Source of the DNA: Carnobacterium_A antarcticum
GTDB lineage: Bacteria > Bacillota > Bacilli > Lactobacillales > Carnobacteriaceae
Strand: one strand, 5' to 3'
Assembly: GCF_042658365.1 (NCBI RefSeq)
Contig: NZ_JBHSQC010000025.1
Length of the DNA: 64,000 nucleotides
This document shows, one piece after another, positions 47,846 to 56,768 of the stretch. The first letter of the stretch is position 1. Every line of letters starts with the position of its first letter. The notes beneath the pieces are model-generated. The model was not told the origin of the DNA. It saw only the letters and a list, made by a program, of their open reading frames with translations, and did no database searches. Made by a program: the position numbers and the translations under genes.

Positions 47846-49291
47846 TTAATTCTCTAATAAAAACAGTTCATTCAAGGTCTTTTTCCAATTTAAAAATGTG
47901 GTTGCCTTATTTCTAAGGAACTCATCTTGATCAGCCGAATAGACACTTTCATCTAAACCACAATTAGAACAGCAGTTTAAAGGCTTTTCTATCCTGGTCT
48001 CATCGAAATAATAGAGTATATGAGTTCTTTTGCATGAAGTTGTTTCAGCATATTGAACCATATAGTCAAGTTGCCTTTTCTTTTGCAGCTCGCGGCTCAT
48101 TATTTGGGCCTTAGCTTCTTCAAGAGGAGTCTTAGAAGAAAGATAGTTTTCAATAATTTCTTGTTGAATCGTACTGCAACTGCCATCAAAAACAGTTCCA
48201 TTGCGATAAGCATAGTTTAACATAGCTGGCGTTGGTAAACCATCTTCATGTAAGCGCATTTGTAAAAATTGATCGCCTGGTTCATAAAGTAGGATGGCGA
48301 TACTTGGCCTCCCGTCACGTCCACACCTGCCTACCTCTTGAAGATAAGCTTCCATGCTAGCCGGCAAATGATAGTGGATAACAAAACGAATATTTTCTTT
48401 ATTGATTCCCATACCAAAAGCACTCGTCGCACAAATAATGTCAATATCATTTTGAATAAACTGTTGCTGAATTTTAATTTTATCATCCCCTTCGATATCA
48501 GAATGATAACTTTCTACTGCAAACGGCGTTTCCACTTTAAGCCAAGCCGTAACTTCATCGGCTTTTTTTTTGCTTGAAAAATAAATGATTCCTGGTTTTT
48601 TTAGCTGTTCAATTTTTTCCAGCAGTTTCTTTTCTTTATTGCGACGACACGCAACAACAGAAAAAGCAATATTAGGACGATCAACAGAGTACACTATTTG
48701 TTTGGTTTTATCTTTATCCAGCAACAGCGAATCGAGTATTTCTTGCCGGACGGTTTCTGTTGCTGTTGCTGTTAACGCCATTGTCAGCGGATAGTTCAAT
48801 GTTTTTCGAATCGTTCCCAGTTCTAAATAATCTAAACGGAAATCCATCCCCCACTGTGAAATACAATGGGCTTCATCGATCGCCATCAACCCAATTTCCA
48901 ACTGTTTAAACCGCTCCAATAACAAAGGCTGCTGCAGCATTTCCGGCGAAAGAAAAATGAATTTATACTGATTTAAATGATTTAAAACCCACTCTTTCTC
49001 TTTTATATCCATTAAACTATTGATAGCCGCAACTCTTTTTTCACCAAACATTTTTAATTGTTCTACTTGGTCTTGCATTAAAGATAAGAGCGGAGAAACA
49101 ATCAGCACGATTCCTTTTAAGCAATAACCGGTTAGTTGGTAACAAATGGATTTGCCTGTTCCTGTCGGCAGCATCACAAGTGTGTCTTCTCCTGATAAAG
49201 CGGCTAATATGGCTTCTTCTTGGCCTTCACGAAAGGAAGTATATCCAAAATGACTCCCAAGCAATTCTTTGATTTTTTCTTGATTAGTCAA
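47846..49291 (-). CDS. recQ: RecQ-family DNA helicase (short RecS type)
   Basis: A helicase of about 481 residues. Motifs present are FREGQEEAILA, Walker A LPTGTGKSICYQ, the DEAH box AIDEAHCISQWG, TATATE, and the late motif YLQEVGRCGRDG. A zinc-binding region ends with CCSNCGLDE. No HRDC domain follows, which matches the short RecS of B. subtilis. The true start is taken as TTG at 49291, seven bases after GGAGG. It overlaps the end of the ypbB-like gene, its usual partner. Confidence 0.93.
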   Translation of the reverse strand: MTNQEKIKELLGSHFGYTSFREGQEEAILAALSGEDTLVMLPTGTGKSICYQLTGYCLKGIVLIVSPLLSLMQDQVEQLKMFGEKRVAAINSLMDIKEKEWVLNHLNQYKFIFLSPEMLQQPLLLERFKQLEIGLMAIDEAHCISQWGMDFRLDYLELGTIRKTLNYPLTMALTATATETVRQEILDSLLLDKDKTKQIVYSVDRPNIAFSVVACRRNKEKKLLEKIEQLKKPGIIYFSSKKKADEVTAWLKVETPFAVESYHSDIEGDDKIKIQQQFIQNDIDIICATSAFGMGINKENIRFVIHYHLPASMEAYLQEVGRCGRDGRPSIAILLYEPGDQFLQMRLHEDGLPTPAMLNYAYRNGTVFDGSCSTIQQEIIENYLSSKTPLEEAKAQIMSRELQKKRQLDYMVQYAETTSCKRTHILYYFDETRIEKPLNCCSNCGLDESVYSADQDEFLRNKATTFLNWKKTLNELFLLEN

Positions 49292-50351
49292 TACGATGCC
49301 TCCTTTCAATCTGTGCTAAACGATACCAAAGAAAGAGAATATCTGGTCTTTTTTCCGTCAGTTCTTGATAGGTGAGATTCGGTTTTTCGCTTAACATCTG
49401 ATTAAGTTCTTCTCTTATTTCTATCGGCAAAATAAGCGACAAATCAAACGATGGATCAACAATGCTTATTTCGATTACATGTTCTGAAATCGTACTGAAT
49501 TTCAACCGGCGCAAATCAGCAATTTCCTCAATAGAATGGCCGTTCAATAAATACTTTTGCGTTATAGCTGCACTTTGGGTAATGCCGCTATAGTCTCTTG
49601 CCGTTTCAGAATAAATTGAAAAAAATAAAGGAACCATTTGTGGCTGTCGTTCAATCCATTCGATCAATTCAGCTAAACAATCTGTCAATATTATTTCAGC
49701 TTCAAGAGGTTCGATACCATAATGTTCAGCTAATTGTCTTCGTGTTTTTCCAATCTTTCCATGGCCGGTTAGATAAGCAACGATGATCTCAGCATTAGTT
49801 TCTGTCAGCTCATTTAATAAAAATAACCATTCTTTGCCAAATTGCTGGGCTAAAGTTTGCTTATCTTGATGATGTTGATTTAACCAATTTTTTAACCAGA
49901 TTTGATTTTTCCATTCTTTTTCCAATGGCAAATAGCGTTTATTGCCATGGCGAACCTCTGATAAAACTTGGGTAACAAATAAACATTTACGCCAAAAATA
50001 GGCGTTAACAGCTCCATTTTTCAATTGATTTAAATGAACTGGATAAGTATGCTTCATAAAGTACTGTTGATAGCCTTTAGCTCCAATTTCTGTTAATTGA
50101 TACCCTTCTCCTTCGGAATCTGCTGTAATCAATTCTAAACGTTCCATTTTGTTTATTAGGCGTTCAAATTGTTGTCGTTTTATTTTTGGAAACAAAGAAA
50201 AATAAGCTGTTAAACGGTATTGTTGAGCATTATACAATATCGAAGCTGTTCTTTTTCCTGTAAGTATATGGTAAATGGTAGAGGATTTTTTCGAAACATC
50301 ATTTGAAAACAACGACAAACAAAAGTTTTCAAAATAAGTCAATTTCACCAA
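49284..50351 (-). CDS. ypbB: YpbB-like helix-turn-helix protein
   Basis: A 355-residue protein that pairs with RecQ/RecS in Firmicutes. The C-terminal HTH_40-like domain includes LLNGHSIEEIADLRRLKFST and ISEHVIEISIVDPSFDL. The rest is helical, with winged-helix-like parts near the N-terminus (LINKMERLELITADSEGEGY). Probably assists the helicase. The overlap of eight bases with recQ indicates coupling. Confidence 0.85.
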   Translation of the reverse strand: MVKLTYFENFCLSLFSNDVSKKSSTIYHILTGKRTASILYNAQQYRLTAYFSLFPKIKRQQFERLINKMERLELITADSEGEGYQLTEIGAKGYQQYFMKHTYPVHLNQLKNGAVNAYFWRKCLFVTQVLSEVRHGNKRYLPLEKEWKNQIWLKNWLNQHHQDKQTLAQQFGKEWLFLLNELTETNAEIIVAYLTGHGKIGKTRRQLAEHYGIEPLEAEIILTDCLAELIEWIERQPQMVPLFFSIYSETARDYSGITQSAAITQKYLLNGHSIEEIADLRRLKFSTISEHVIEISIVDPSFDLSLILPIEIREELNQMLSEKPNLTYQELTEKRPDILFLWYRLAQIERRHRID

Positions 50352-50490
50352 AGTAGTCTCCTCCTCTTTCTTTGTTTCATTTGATTATTGTTACTGCTTA
50401 TTTTTAATGCTTCTTCTTATTCTAATATACCAAATATTTAGAAAATATAATGGGAAATACATAAATTACTTTATTTTTTATTGCATTAAA

Positions 50491-50525
50491 CAAAAATGGG
50501 CTCGTTACGATCACGAGTCCCATTT
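50491..50525 (-). terminator. Terminator after ribU
   Basis: GGGCTCGT and ACGAGTCCC pair with one bulge. The minus strand continues ATTTTTGTTT. Confidence 0.7.
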
Positions 50526-50550
50526 CTTTATTTAATATACAATTTAATTT

Positions 50551-51135
50551 CTATTTTCCATAACTGAAATTAGAGAGCTTATTGCGAACGATCCAGGGTT
50601 TCATTTTAGCGAAAAGAATAACGAAAACACTGCTGACGATTATTCCTTTCGCCAGGTTGAAGGGTACTACACCGTAAAAAACGTATTGTTGTATCGGACC
50701 AACGCTGAAGTTTAAAACGGCAAAATAAAGCGGGATCAGCACATAAGCATTCAAGAACGATAGGATCGTCGTTAAAGAGAGGGTTCCAATCACATTAGCA
50801 AAAACGATGGTTTGCGTGTTTTCTACTTTATTGCGCATAATATAATAAATCGGCAAACAATAAGCTAACGAGGCAATCAAGCTAGCCGCATCACCAATAG
50901 GATACCCTGCATCTCCGCCAGTTTGAATATAATGAAGAACCGTCCGGATCACAGCTACCATTATTCCCCCTACAGGACCATATAAAAACATACCTAACAA
51001 TACAGGAATATCACTGAAATCTATTTTCAAAAAAGAAACTCCAGGGATAATGGGAAAAGCGAAAAACATTAGGACGAAGGCGACCGCTGCAAGCATCGAA
51101 ACTCCTACTAGTCTTTTTGTGTTACTATTTTGCAT
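50551..51135 (-). CDS. ribU: Riboflavin ECF transporter S component RibU
   Basis: A 194-residue integral membrane protein with about six helices, starting MQNSNTKRLVGVSMLAAVAF with GGAGG six bases upstream. RibU-type features are FLKIDFSDIPVLLGMFLYGP, which carries the conserved substrate-binding loop, and VIRTVLHYIQTGGDAGYP. It captures riboflavin and works with a general EcfAAT module encoded elsewhere. The FMN riboswitch upstream confirms the substrate. Confidence 0.96.
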   Translation of the reverse strand: MQNSNTKRLVGVSMLAAVAFVLMFFAFPIIPGVSFLKIDFSDIPVLLGMFLYGPVGGIMVAVIRTVLHYIQTGGDAGYPIGDAASLIASLAYCLPIYYIMRNKVENTQTIVFANVIGTLSLTTILSFLNAYVLIPLYFAVLNFSVGPIQQYVFYGVVPFNLAKGIIVSSVFVILFAKMKPWIVRNKLSNFSYGK

Positions 51136-51270
51136 AAAAATCCTCCTAAAAGGATTCATCAGCTTGAGCATTTTGAGCTTACCGAAGAATACTAGTCAAA
51201 AAAATATGCCCGTCTAATTTTTCTTCAGAAAAATCAAACAGAGCATAAGAACATTAGTACATTCAAATAA

Positions 51271-51396
51271 GCCCCATCTTCTTTATCCAGACTTTACTGT
51301 CGGTACTGGAATTAAACCAGTTCAACCAGATAATGCTACCTAGCTCGTGGACTATACCACCGGTCGGGAATTACACCCTGCCCCTGAAGACGAATC
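51271..51396 (-). promoter_or_regulatory. FMN riboswitch (RFN element)
   Basis: On the minus strand the conserved parts occur in order: CTTCAGGGGCAGGGTG, TTCCCGACCGGTGGTATAG, TCCACGAGC, a variable stem, TTCCAGTACCGACAGT, AAAGTCTGGAT and AGAAGATGGGG. This is the full RFN fold with closing helix GATTCGTCTTC/GAAGATGGGGC. It lies about 135 bases before ribU. FMN binding should switch off the transporter gene. Confidence 0.95.
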
Positions 51397-51475
51397 TATT
51401 ATTTTTTTAGTACATCATCTGTACTCCTAAAGTATACTAAACTTAAGAGTATTTTGCAAGAGTTTTACTTACTTT

Positions 51476-53290
51476 TTATACGTTTGTTTCGTTAGGATCA
51501 ATATAAGGAAAACGCATGGCGAAAACTGTCTCTTCATTTGGAACACTTTTAACCTCAATAGTGCCGCCATGTTCTTCAATAATATTTTTTACGATTGATA
51601 ATCCAATCCCAGTACCCGTCTGATTGGTTTTATAAACCGTTCTAGATTTATCCGCCTTATAAAAGCGATCAAAAATATAGGGAATATCTTCTTCCATTAT
51701 GCCAATGCCGTTGTCTATCACTTCCATAACAACTTCATCAAAAACTTTATCTAAATGAACCCATAATTTGACTTCTCTATTTTCTCGTTCCGCCATAGCA
51801 GTATGCCGTATAGCATTGTTGATCAAATTGACAAATACTTGGTTCATCTTGTCTTCATCCATCTCGTATGTTTGCACTCCTGGATCGATTTTAAGGGTTA
51901 ACCTTACATGACTGCTTCCAGCTATACGATTAAAACGCGCCATCAACTTTCTGAAAAACGGTTCTAAAATGACATCTTCACGAATCAAATCAATATGACC
52001 TGCTTCCATTCTAGATAAATCCAGCATTTCGTTGACCATTCGATTCATCCGTTTCGATTCTTCGCCGATGATACTCGCCATCTCATGTTTTTCTGCTTCT
52101 GTTTCAGCTATATCGTCTAAAATGGCCTCACTGTAACCTTGTATCATTACTAAAGGTGTTCGTAATTCATGAGAAACGTTATTGATAAAATCGACGCGCA
52201 TTTTATCCAAACGCCGTTCTTTTGTTAAATCTTGCAACGATACTAGAACTCCCCGGACGTTTTCTAACCCTTCATCAAATAAAGGAACTAATGTGATTTC
52301 GAAATAAATGTCATTAAAGGTAGCATCGTAATAAACTTTTTCAGATTTTTCAATCACTTCATCTATTTGATCTGCTATCACTTCCGGCACAGCCGTTTCT
52401 TCTATCCCTTCCAACTTATACCAATTATGCAAAAACTCTTCGCCAATCGGATTAGACATCAGCAAAGTTTTATCTTGATTGTAGTATAAAATACCGGTTG
52501 AGATCGAAGTAACAATGTTTTCTAACAATTCTTTTTCTTGTCGAGTTGCCGTTCCAGTGGTTTCCAATGATTTCCGCATTTTATTCATGGCTAAAGCAAG
52601 TTGTGAGATTTCATCTTTATAATGTATTGGAGCTTGTTGTGAAAAATCATTTTTTGCATATTCAAAAGCAATGTCTCTTAATTCGTTCAAAGGCTTCCCT
52701 AAACGATTTTGCAAATAATAAAAAAGACCAATTGCTAACAATCCATAAAGAGCAAAATTAATCAGAGACCAGATATTCATTTTTTGTTGTGTTGCGTTTA
52801 AAAAAGACAAATCTCCAAACGAATACAATGTTCCCTTTTGTCCATTGAACTCGAAAGTTTTCATGCGGAAAATAAATACAGACTCTGCGTTTTTTTTATT
52901 TTCATGTTCGCTTATGATCTCAGTATCTTTTCCAGCTTTCATCGCTTTTTTTACTTTTTCATCAGCGAGTAAAATCTCTTTAGAAGAAGGCGTCAATTGT
53001 TCAGACACATTGTAAGAGGTACTGACAGGTTGACCATCTAAATAAATCGACATAAACACATGGGTATCGTGCGCTTTCAACTTATCCAAGTGATCGATTA
53101 AAAACTGAGGATCTTCTTCTAAATATGTTTCTGTCGTTTTTATTGAGGCTCTATAATCGGATAGATAATTGTTTTCAACATTTTTTTGATAGATGCTGCC
53201 GTATATCTGATTGGTCGTAATAAAGCAAAACCCTACGATAAGCATAGTGACTGCCCATACACGAAAGGTGATGTTGTTTAATTTAATCAT
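51476..53290 (-). CDS. resE: Sensor histidine kinase ResE/SrrB-like
   Basis: About 604 residues. Two membrane helices (residues 12-32 and about 177-196) bound a 145-residue extracellular domain. A HAMP segment (LGKPLNELRDIAFEYAKNDF) and a PAS-like domain (about 260-360) precede the kinase. The H box is FINNVSHELRTPLVMIQGYS, N box VFVNLINNAIRHT, and G boxes DNGIGIM and GTGIGLSIV. It pairs with ResD directly upstream, six bases away. ATG at 53290 follows AGG; a GTG three bases earlier is alternative. Signal unknown, redox or envelope stress in relatives. Confidence 0.93.
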   Translation of the reverse strand: MIKLNNITFRVWAVTMLIVGFCFITTNQIYGSIYQKNVENNYLSDYRASIKTTETYLEEDPQFLIDHLDKLKAHDTHVFMSIYLDGQPVSTSYNVSEQLTPSSKEILLADEKVKKAMKAGKDTEIISEHENKKNAESVFIFRMKTFEFNGQKGTLYSFGDLSFLNATQQKMNIWSLINFALYGLLAIGLFYYLQNRLGKPLNELRDIAFEYAKNDFSQQAPIHYKDEISQLALAMNKMRKSLETTGTATRQEKELLENIVTSISTGILYYNQDKTLLMSNPIGEEFLHNWYKLEGIEETAVPEVIADQIDEVIEKSEKVYYDATFNDIYFEITLVPLFDEGLENVRGVLVSLQDLTKERRLDKMRVDFINNVSHELRTPLVMIQGYSEAILDDIAETEAEKHEMASIIGEESKRMNRMVNEMLDLSRMEAGHIDLIREDVILEPFFRKLMARFNRIAGSSHVRLTLKIDPGVQTYEMDEDKMNQVFVNLINNAIRHTAMAERENREVKLWVHLDKVFDEVVMEVIDNGIGIMEEDIPYIFDRFYKADKSRTVYKTNQTGTGIGLSIVKNIIEEHGGTIEVKSVPNEETVFAMRFPYIDPNETNV

Positions 53291-53298
53291 CACTTAAC

Positions 53299-54021
53299 CT
53301 ACTTCTTTTCTTCAGGATAGGAATTAAATTTGTACCCTAATCCCCAAACAGTCACAATCATTTTTGCAGCCGCCTCAGATTGCTTGGTCAATTTTTCCCG
53401 TAATCGTTTAATATGGGTATCTACTGTTCTCAGATCTCCAAAAAATTCATATTTCCATACTTCGCGTAAGAGTTGTTCTCTACCGAAAATTTGATTTGGC
53501 GATTGGATCAAATACAATAATAAGTCATATTCTTTTGGCGTTAAATTAACCGGTTTTCCATCCGCTAAAACACGGTGTGACTGATTATCGATTTCAATAT
53601 TAGGCATCACGATCAAATCGGGATTTTCTTTTTCTTCTTCTTTTTTAGTATGGGTTCTTTTCAAAACTGCCGACACTCGTAAGACAACTTCGCGTGGACT
53701 GAAAGGTTTTACAATATAATCATCTGCTCCTACTTCAAATCCTTGAATCCGGTTGATTTCTTCCCCTTTGGCCGTTAACATCATAATAGGTGTATTTTTG
53801 TGCTCGCGTAATTTTTCAGCAACTTCAATACCATCCATTTTAGGCAACATAAGATCCAATAAAATTAAATCATAATCGTTTTCTAATGCAAGGTTTAATG
53901 CATCTTCTCCATTATCTGTTTCAGTAATGATATAGTTTTCACGTTCCAAATACATCTTTAATAAACGACGTATGCGGTCTTCATCATCTACAACTAGTAG
54001 ATTTAATGCTTCATTTCCCAC
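53299..54021 (-). CDS. resD: Response regulator ResD/SrrA-like, OmpR family
   Basis: A 240-residue regulator. The receiver has the acidic pair VVDDEDR, phospho-acceptor Asp56 (ILLDLMLP) and Lys in DDYIVKPFSP. The C-terminal winged helix has LTPKEYDLLLYLIQSPNQIF and VDTHIKRLREKL. It is followed immediately by its kinase gene, and by rluB upstream as in Bacillus. The resABC genes that precede it there are missing, so targets must differ from cytochrome biogenesis. Confidence 0.95.
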   Translation of the reverse strand: MGNEALNLLVVDDEDRIRRLLKMYLERENYIITETDNGEDALNLALENDYDLILLDLMLPKMDGIEVAEKLREHKNTPIMMLTAKGEEINRIQGFEVGADDYIVKPFSPREVVLRVSAVLKRTHTKKEEEKENPDLIVMPNIEIDNQSHRVLADGKPVNLTPKEYDLLLYLIQSPNQIFGREQLLREVWKYEFFGDLRTVDTHIKRLREKLTKQSEAAAKMIVTVWGLGYKFNSYPEEKK

Positions 54022-54130
54022 TGATGTTACACCTCCACTTTAAACATACTGATTAATCTGTACTAGTCAAGTATACACAACTTTCTTTTTGGCATACAGC
54101 TAAACGCACTCTTACTATGTATGCTTACTT

Positions 54131-54166
54131 TTAAAATAGGAATAATCTGATTGATTATCCCTATTT
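54131..54166 (-). terminator. AT-rich hairpin after rluB
   Basis: AAAATAGGAATAATC and GATTATCCCTATTTT form a 15-pair stem with one mismatch and a four-base loop. The tail has few Ts beyond the stem, so termination is probable but not certain. Confidence 0.55.
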
Positions 54167-54175
54167 TAAAGCAGC

Positions 54176-54916
54176 TTATTTTTCAGAAGAATTTTTATTT
54201 TGATTGGCTAAGTTTCGCAATTGGTTGACCTCAAAAGACTTCAGTTCGCGCCATTCTCCTGGACGCAAACCATCTAGATTCAACGTACCGTATGTTTCCC
54301 TCTTAAGTTTCTGAACAGGGTGTCCTACGGCTTTAAACATGTTTTTAACTTGACGATTCCGTCCCTCATGAATAGTCAATTCAACCATAGTCACATTTTT
54401 TGCTTTATCTGCTGATATGATTTTTGCTTTAGCAGGAGCTGTTCGTTTGCCTTCAACGACAATTCCTTTTTCTAACTTAGTTAGCGTGTGTTTCTCTACC
54501 ATGCCTTCAACTTTGGCTACGTAGGTTTTATCAATATTAAATTTTGGATGCATCAACATTTGTGACAGTTCGCCATCGTTTGTCAAAATCAGTGCACCTG
54601 TTGTGTCATAATCTAAACGTCCCACTGGATAGATCCGTTGTTCGATATGAGGGAATAAATCCGTCACTACACGGCGGTCTTTATCATCGGATACAGCTGA
54701 AATGGTATTTCTAGGTTTATTTAATAAAAAATAAATAGGTTCTTCACGATCAATTGGAACTCCGTCCACTTCTACTCGGTCAGAATTACCTACTTGTACC
54801 CCTAGTTCTTTGACGACTTCTCCATTTACTTTTACACGGCCTTTAACGATCAACTCTTCTGATTTCCGTCTAGAAGCTATTCCTGCATGAGCCATTACTT
54901 TTTGCAATCTTTCCAT
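54176..54916 (-). CDS. rluB: Pseudouridine synthase RluB
   Basis: A 246-residue enzyme for 23S rRNA pseudouridylation. The N-terminal S4 domain (MERLQKVMAHAGIASRRKSE) binds RNA. The catalytic domain has YPVGRLDYDTTGALILTND with the nucleophilic Asp, and the RsuA-family EGRNRQVKNMFKAVGHPV motif. It is downstream of scpB with a short gap, a widespread order. Confidence 0.95.
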   Translation of the reverse strand: MERLQKVMAHAGIASRRKSEELIVKGRVKVNGEVVKELGVQVGNSDRVEVDGVPIDREEPIYFLLNKPRNTISAVSDDKDRRVVTDLFPHIEQRIYPVGRLDYDTTGALILTNDGELSQMLMHPKFNIDKTYVAKVEGMVEKHTLTKLEKGIVVEGKRTAPAKAKIISADKAKNVTMVELTIHEGRNRQVKNMFKAVGHPVQKLKRETYGTLNLDGLRPGEWRELKSFEVNQLRNLANQNKNSSEK

Positions 54917-54928
54917 TTTAACTACCCC

Positions 54929-55531
54929 TTAATGGTCATTTTTTTGTTCGCTTGGTATGTCTATAAATTGTTGATTGAACTGTTCAAAAAACAAATCGGA
55001 TTCATTTTCGGCAGGTTCTTGTTCCAAGTCCGATATTTTCGGTAACTCTGAGAGTTTTTTCAAACCAAAATAATCTAGAAAATAACGCGATGTGCCATAC
55101 AAAATAGCTCGTCCCGGCCCTTCGACCCGGCCTTTTTCTTCAATTAACCCTCTCAACGTCAATTTTTGTAGCGCTCCGCTTGTTTGCACTCCCCGGATCT
55201 CATCGATTTCCATCCGTGTCAACGGCTGCTTATAAGCGATAATCGCCAATGTTTCTAACGCCGCTTGAGACAAGTTGGTGGACAAAGGTGAAATCGCATA
55301 GCTCTTAATAACTTCAGCATACTCTTTTTTTGTTGCCAATTGGTATTGCTCGCCAACTTCTAACAACATTAATCCTCGTTCCGCTGAAGAATCGTACTCT
55401 TTTTGTAATTGCATCAAAAGTCGGTAAGCGTGCTGTGTTGAGCAAGATAAAATAGAAGCGATTTCTTCTAACGATAATCCTTCATCACCTGCTACAAAGA
55501 GTAATGCTTCAACCGCCGCTGCTTTATTCAT
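54929..55531 (-). CDS. scpB: Segregation and condensation protein B
   Basis: A 200-residue ScpB with two winged helices: AAVEALLFVAGDEGLSLEEI at the start and LAIIAYKQPLTRMEIDEIRG in the second, then GRAILYGTSRYFLDYFGLK. It forms the SMC-ScpA-ScpB condensin. The acidic C-terminal tail is normal. Four bases from scpA, so one operon. Confidence 0.96.
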   Translation of the reverse strand: MNKAAAVEALLFVAGDEGLSLEEIASILSCSTQHAYRLLMQLQKEYDSSAERGLMLLEVGEQYQLATKKEYAEVIKSYAISPLSTNLSQAALETLAIIAYKQPLTRMEIDEIRGVQTSGALQKLTLRGLIEEKGRVEGPGRAILYGTSRYFLDYFGLKKLSELPKISDLEQEPAENESDLFFEQFNQQFIDIPSEQKNDH

Positions 55532-55535
55532 GCAC

Positions 55536-56300
55536 TCACGCTCCTATTTCTTCAGTTTTTGTACGGTATACGAAAATATCTCCGTATCTCTCTTCTTGCT
55601 GAATCCAAATATTTTTTTCCTTAATCAATTCTAAAAGTGCTAGAAAAGTCGTTACTAATTCTTTTTTTGTCGGTGCGTCAAAAAAATCAGCAAACAATAC
55701 GCCTTCCGTTTTCAAGCCAGAAGGCAGTTTAGCTAAAATAAACTCCATTTTCTCGCCAATCGTCGTTTCTTCAGACATTACTTTGGTTTGAAGCGGTACT
55801 TTTTTTAATTGTTTAGTCACCATCATTTGAAAAGCAGCGACTAAATCTAATGTGCTGACTTGCATAGGCTCCATTGGGACATCCGTTTGCAAATATTCAA
55901 GATTAACGGGTGCCTTTGTATAATATTGATTCCGTTCTTCTTCTTTTGATTTTAAAACGTCCGCCACTTTTTTGTACTTCTGATACTCTAATAGTTGTTC
56001 CACTAATGCTTCTCGTGGATCTTCCCCAGCCTCATAAAGGTCAAGTTCTTCGTCTAAGAGCAATTCTTGTTTAGGCAGAAGCAGTTTGCTTTTGATAGCC
56101 ATTAGCGTCGCAGCCATGACCAAATAATCCCCAGCAACATCTAATTCAAATACTTTCATGGATTGAATATAAATCAAATACTGCGAAGTCACTTCCGCAA
56201 TAGGAATATCGTAAATATCAATTTCCAGATGTTGAATCAAATGCAATAATAAATCAAGTGGGCCTTCAAAAGCATCAATTTTCACATTTATTTCAGACAT
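55536..56300 (-). CDS. scpA: Segregation and condensation protein A (kleisin)
   Basis: A 254-residue kleisin. The N-terminal SMC-binding domain begins NVKIDAFEGPLDLLLHLIQH and has VAGDYLVMAATLMAIKSKLL. The C-terminal winged helix contains ADFFDAPTKKELVTTFLALL. Family length is normal. It is followed by scpB at four bases and preceded by ribT at three. Confidence 0.96.
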   Translation of the reverse strand: MSEINVKIDAFEGPLDLLLHLIQHLEIDIYDIPIAEVTSQYLIYIQSMKVFELDVAGDYLVMAATLMAIKSKLLLPKQELLLDEELDLYEAGEDPREALVEQLLEYQKYKKVADVLKSKEEERNQYYTKAPVNLEYLQTDVPMEPMQVSTLDLVAAFQMMVTKQLKKVPLQTKVMSEETTIGEKMEFILAKLPSGLKTEGVLFADFFDAPTKKELVTTFLALLELIKEKNIWIQQEERYGDIFVYRTKTEEIGA

Positions 56301-56303
56301 CGC

Positions 56304-56717
56304 TCAATCTTCTTTCTCTTCTTTTTCTTCAAGACCTTCTTCATTGTTGTCCTGCTTCTTAGCTTTTTCTTGTTCCCATTTTACAACTAAGGGAGCTGTT
56401 TCCAGCGTTCCAATGACCTTTTTTTGTGAAAATTGGTTATCCAAATCCTCGAAAATCTTATAACTGATGCCTTCATTTCGAAAAGAAGGATTGATAGCAA
56501 TATGACGAAGCAAAATCAAGTCTTCTCCTATTTCGACGCCTACCACAGCAATCAAATCTCTTGTTTCTTCTCCTCGCCACAAATAAAGTTTACGGTTTTC
56601 TTCTTGTTGGTACCACTCCATTTCAGATTGTAATCTAGTAACTTCTTTCAAATCTGGCACAAATGAGAGCAATCCCATGGTAATCTTTTCATAATCATTC
56701 TTATAGTCGAGTAACAT
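56304..56717 (-). CDS. ribT: GNAT acetyltransferase RibT-like
   Basis: A 137-residue GNAT protein starting MLLDYKNDYEKITMGLLSF, six bases after AGGAGG; an ATG two codons earlier is too close. The acetyl-CoA site is LRHIAINPSFRNEGISYKIF. An acidic tail ends it (EEGLEEKEEKED). RibT lies at the end of riboflavin operons in Bacillus and next to scpA; here the riboflavin synthesis genes are not adjacent. Substrate unknown. Confidence 0.85.
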   Translation of the reverse strand: MLLDYKNDYEKITMGLLSFVPDLKEVTRLQSEMEWYQQEENRKLYLWRGEETRDLIAVVGVEIGEDLILLRHIAINPSFRNEGISYKIFEDLDNQFSQKKVIGTLETAPLVVKWEQEKAKKQDNNEEGLEEKEEKED

Positions 56718-56768
56718 TGTCATCCTCCTAGAGATTTCCGAGAATCAAAAAGCAGTTTATTCACTTAT

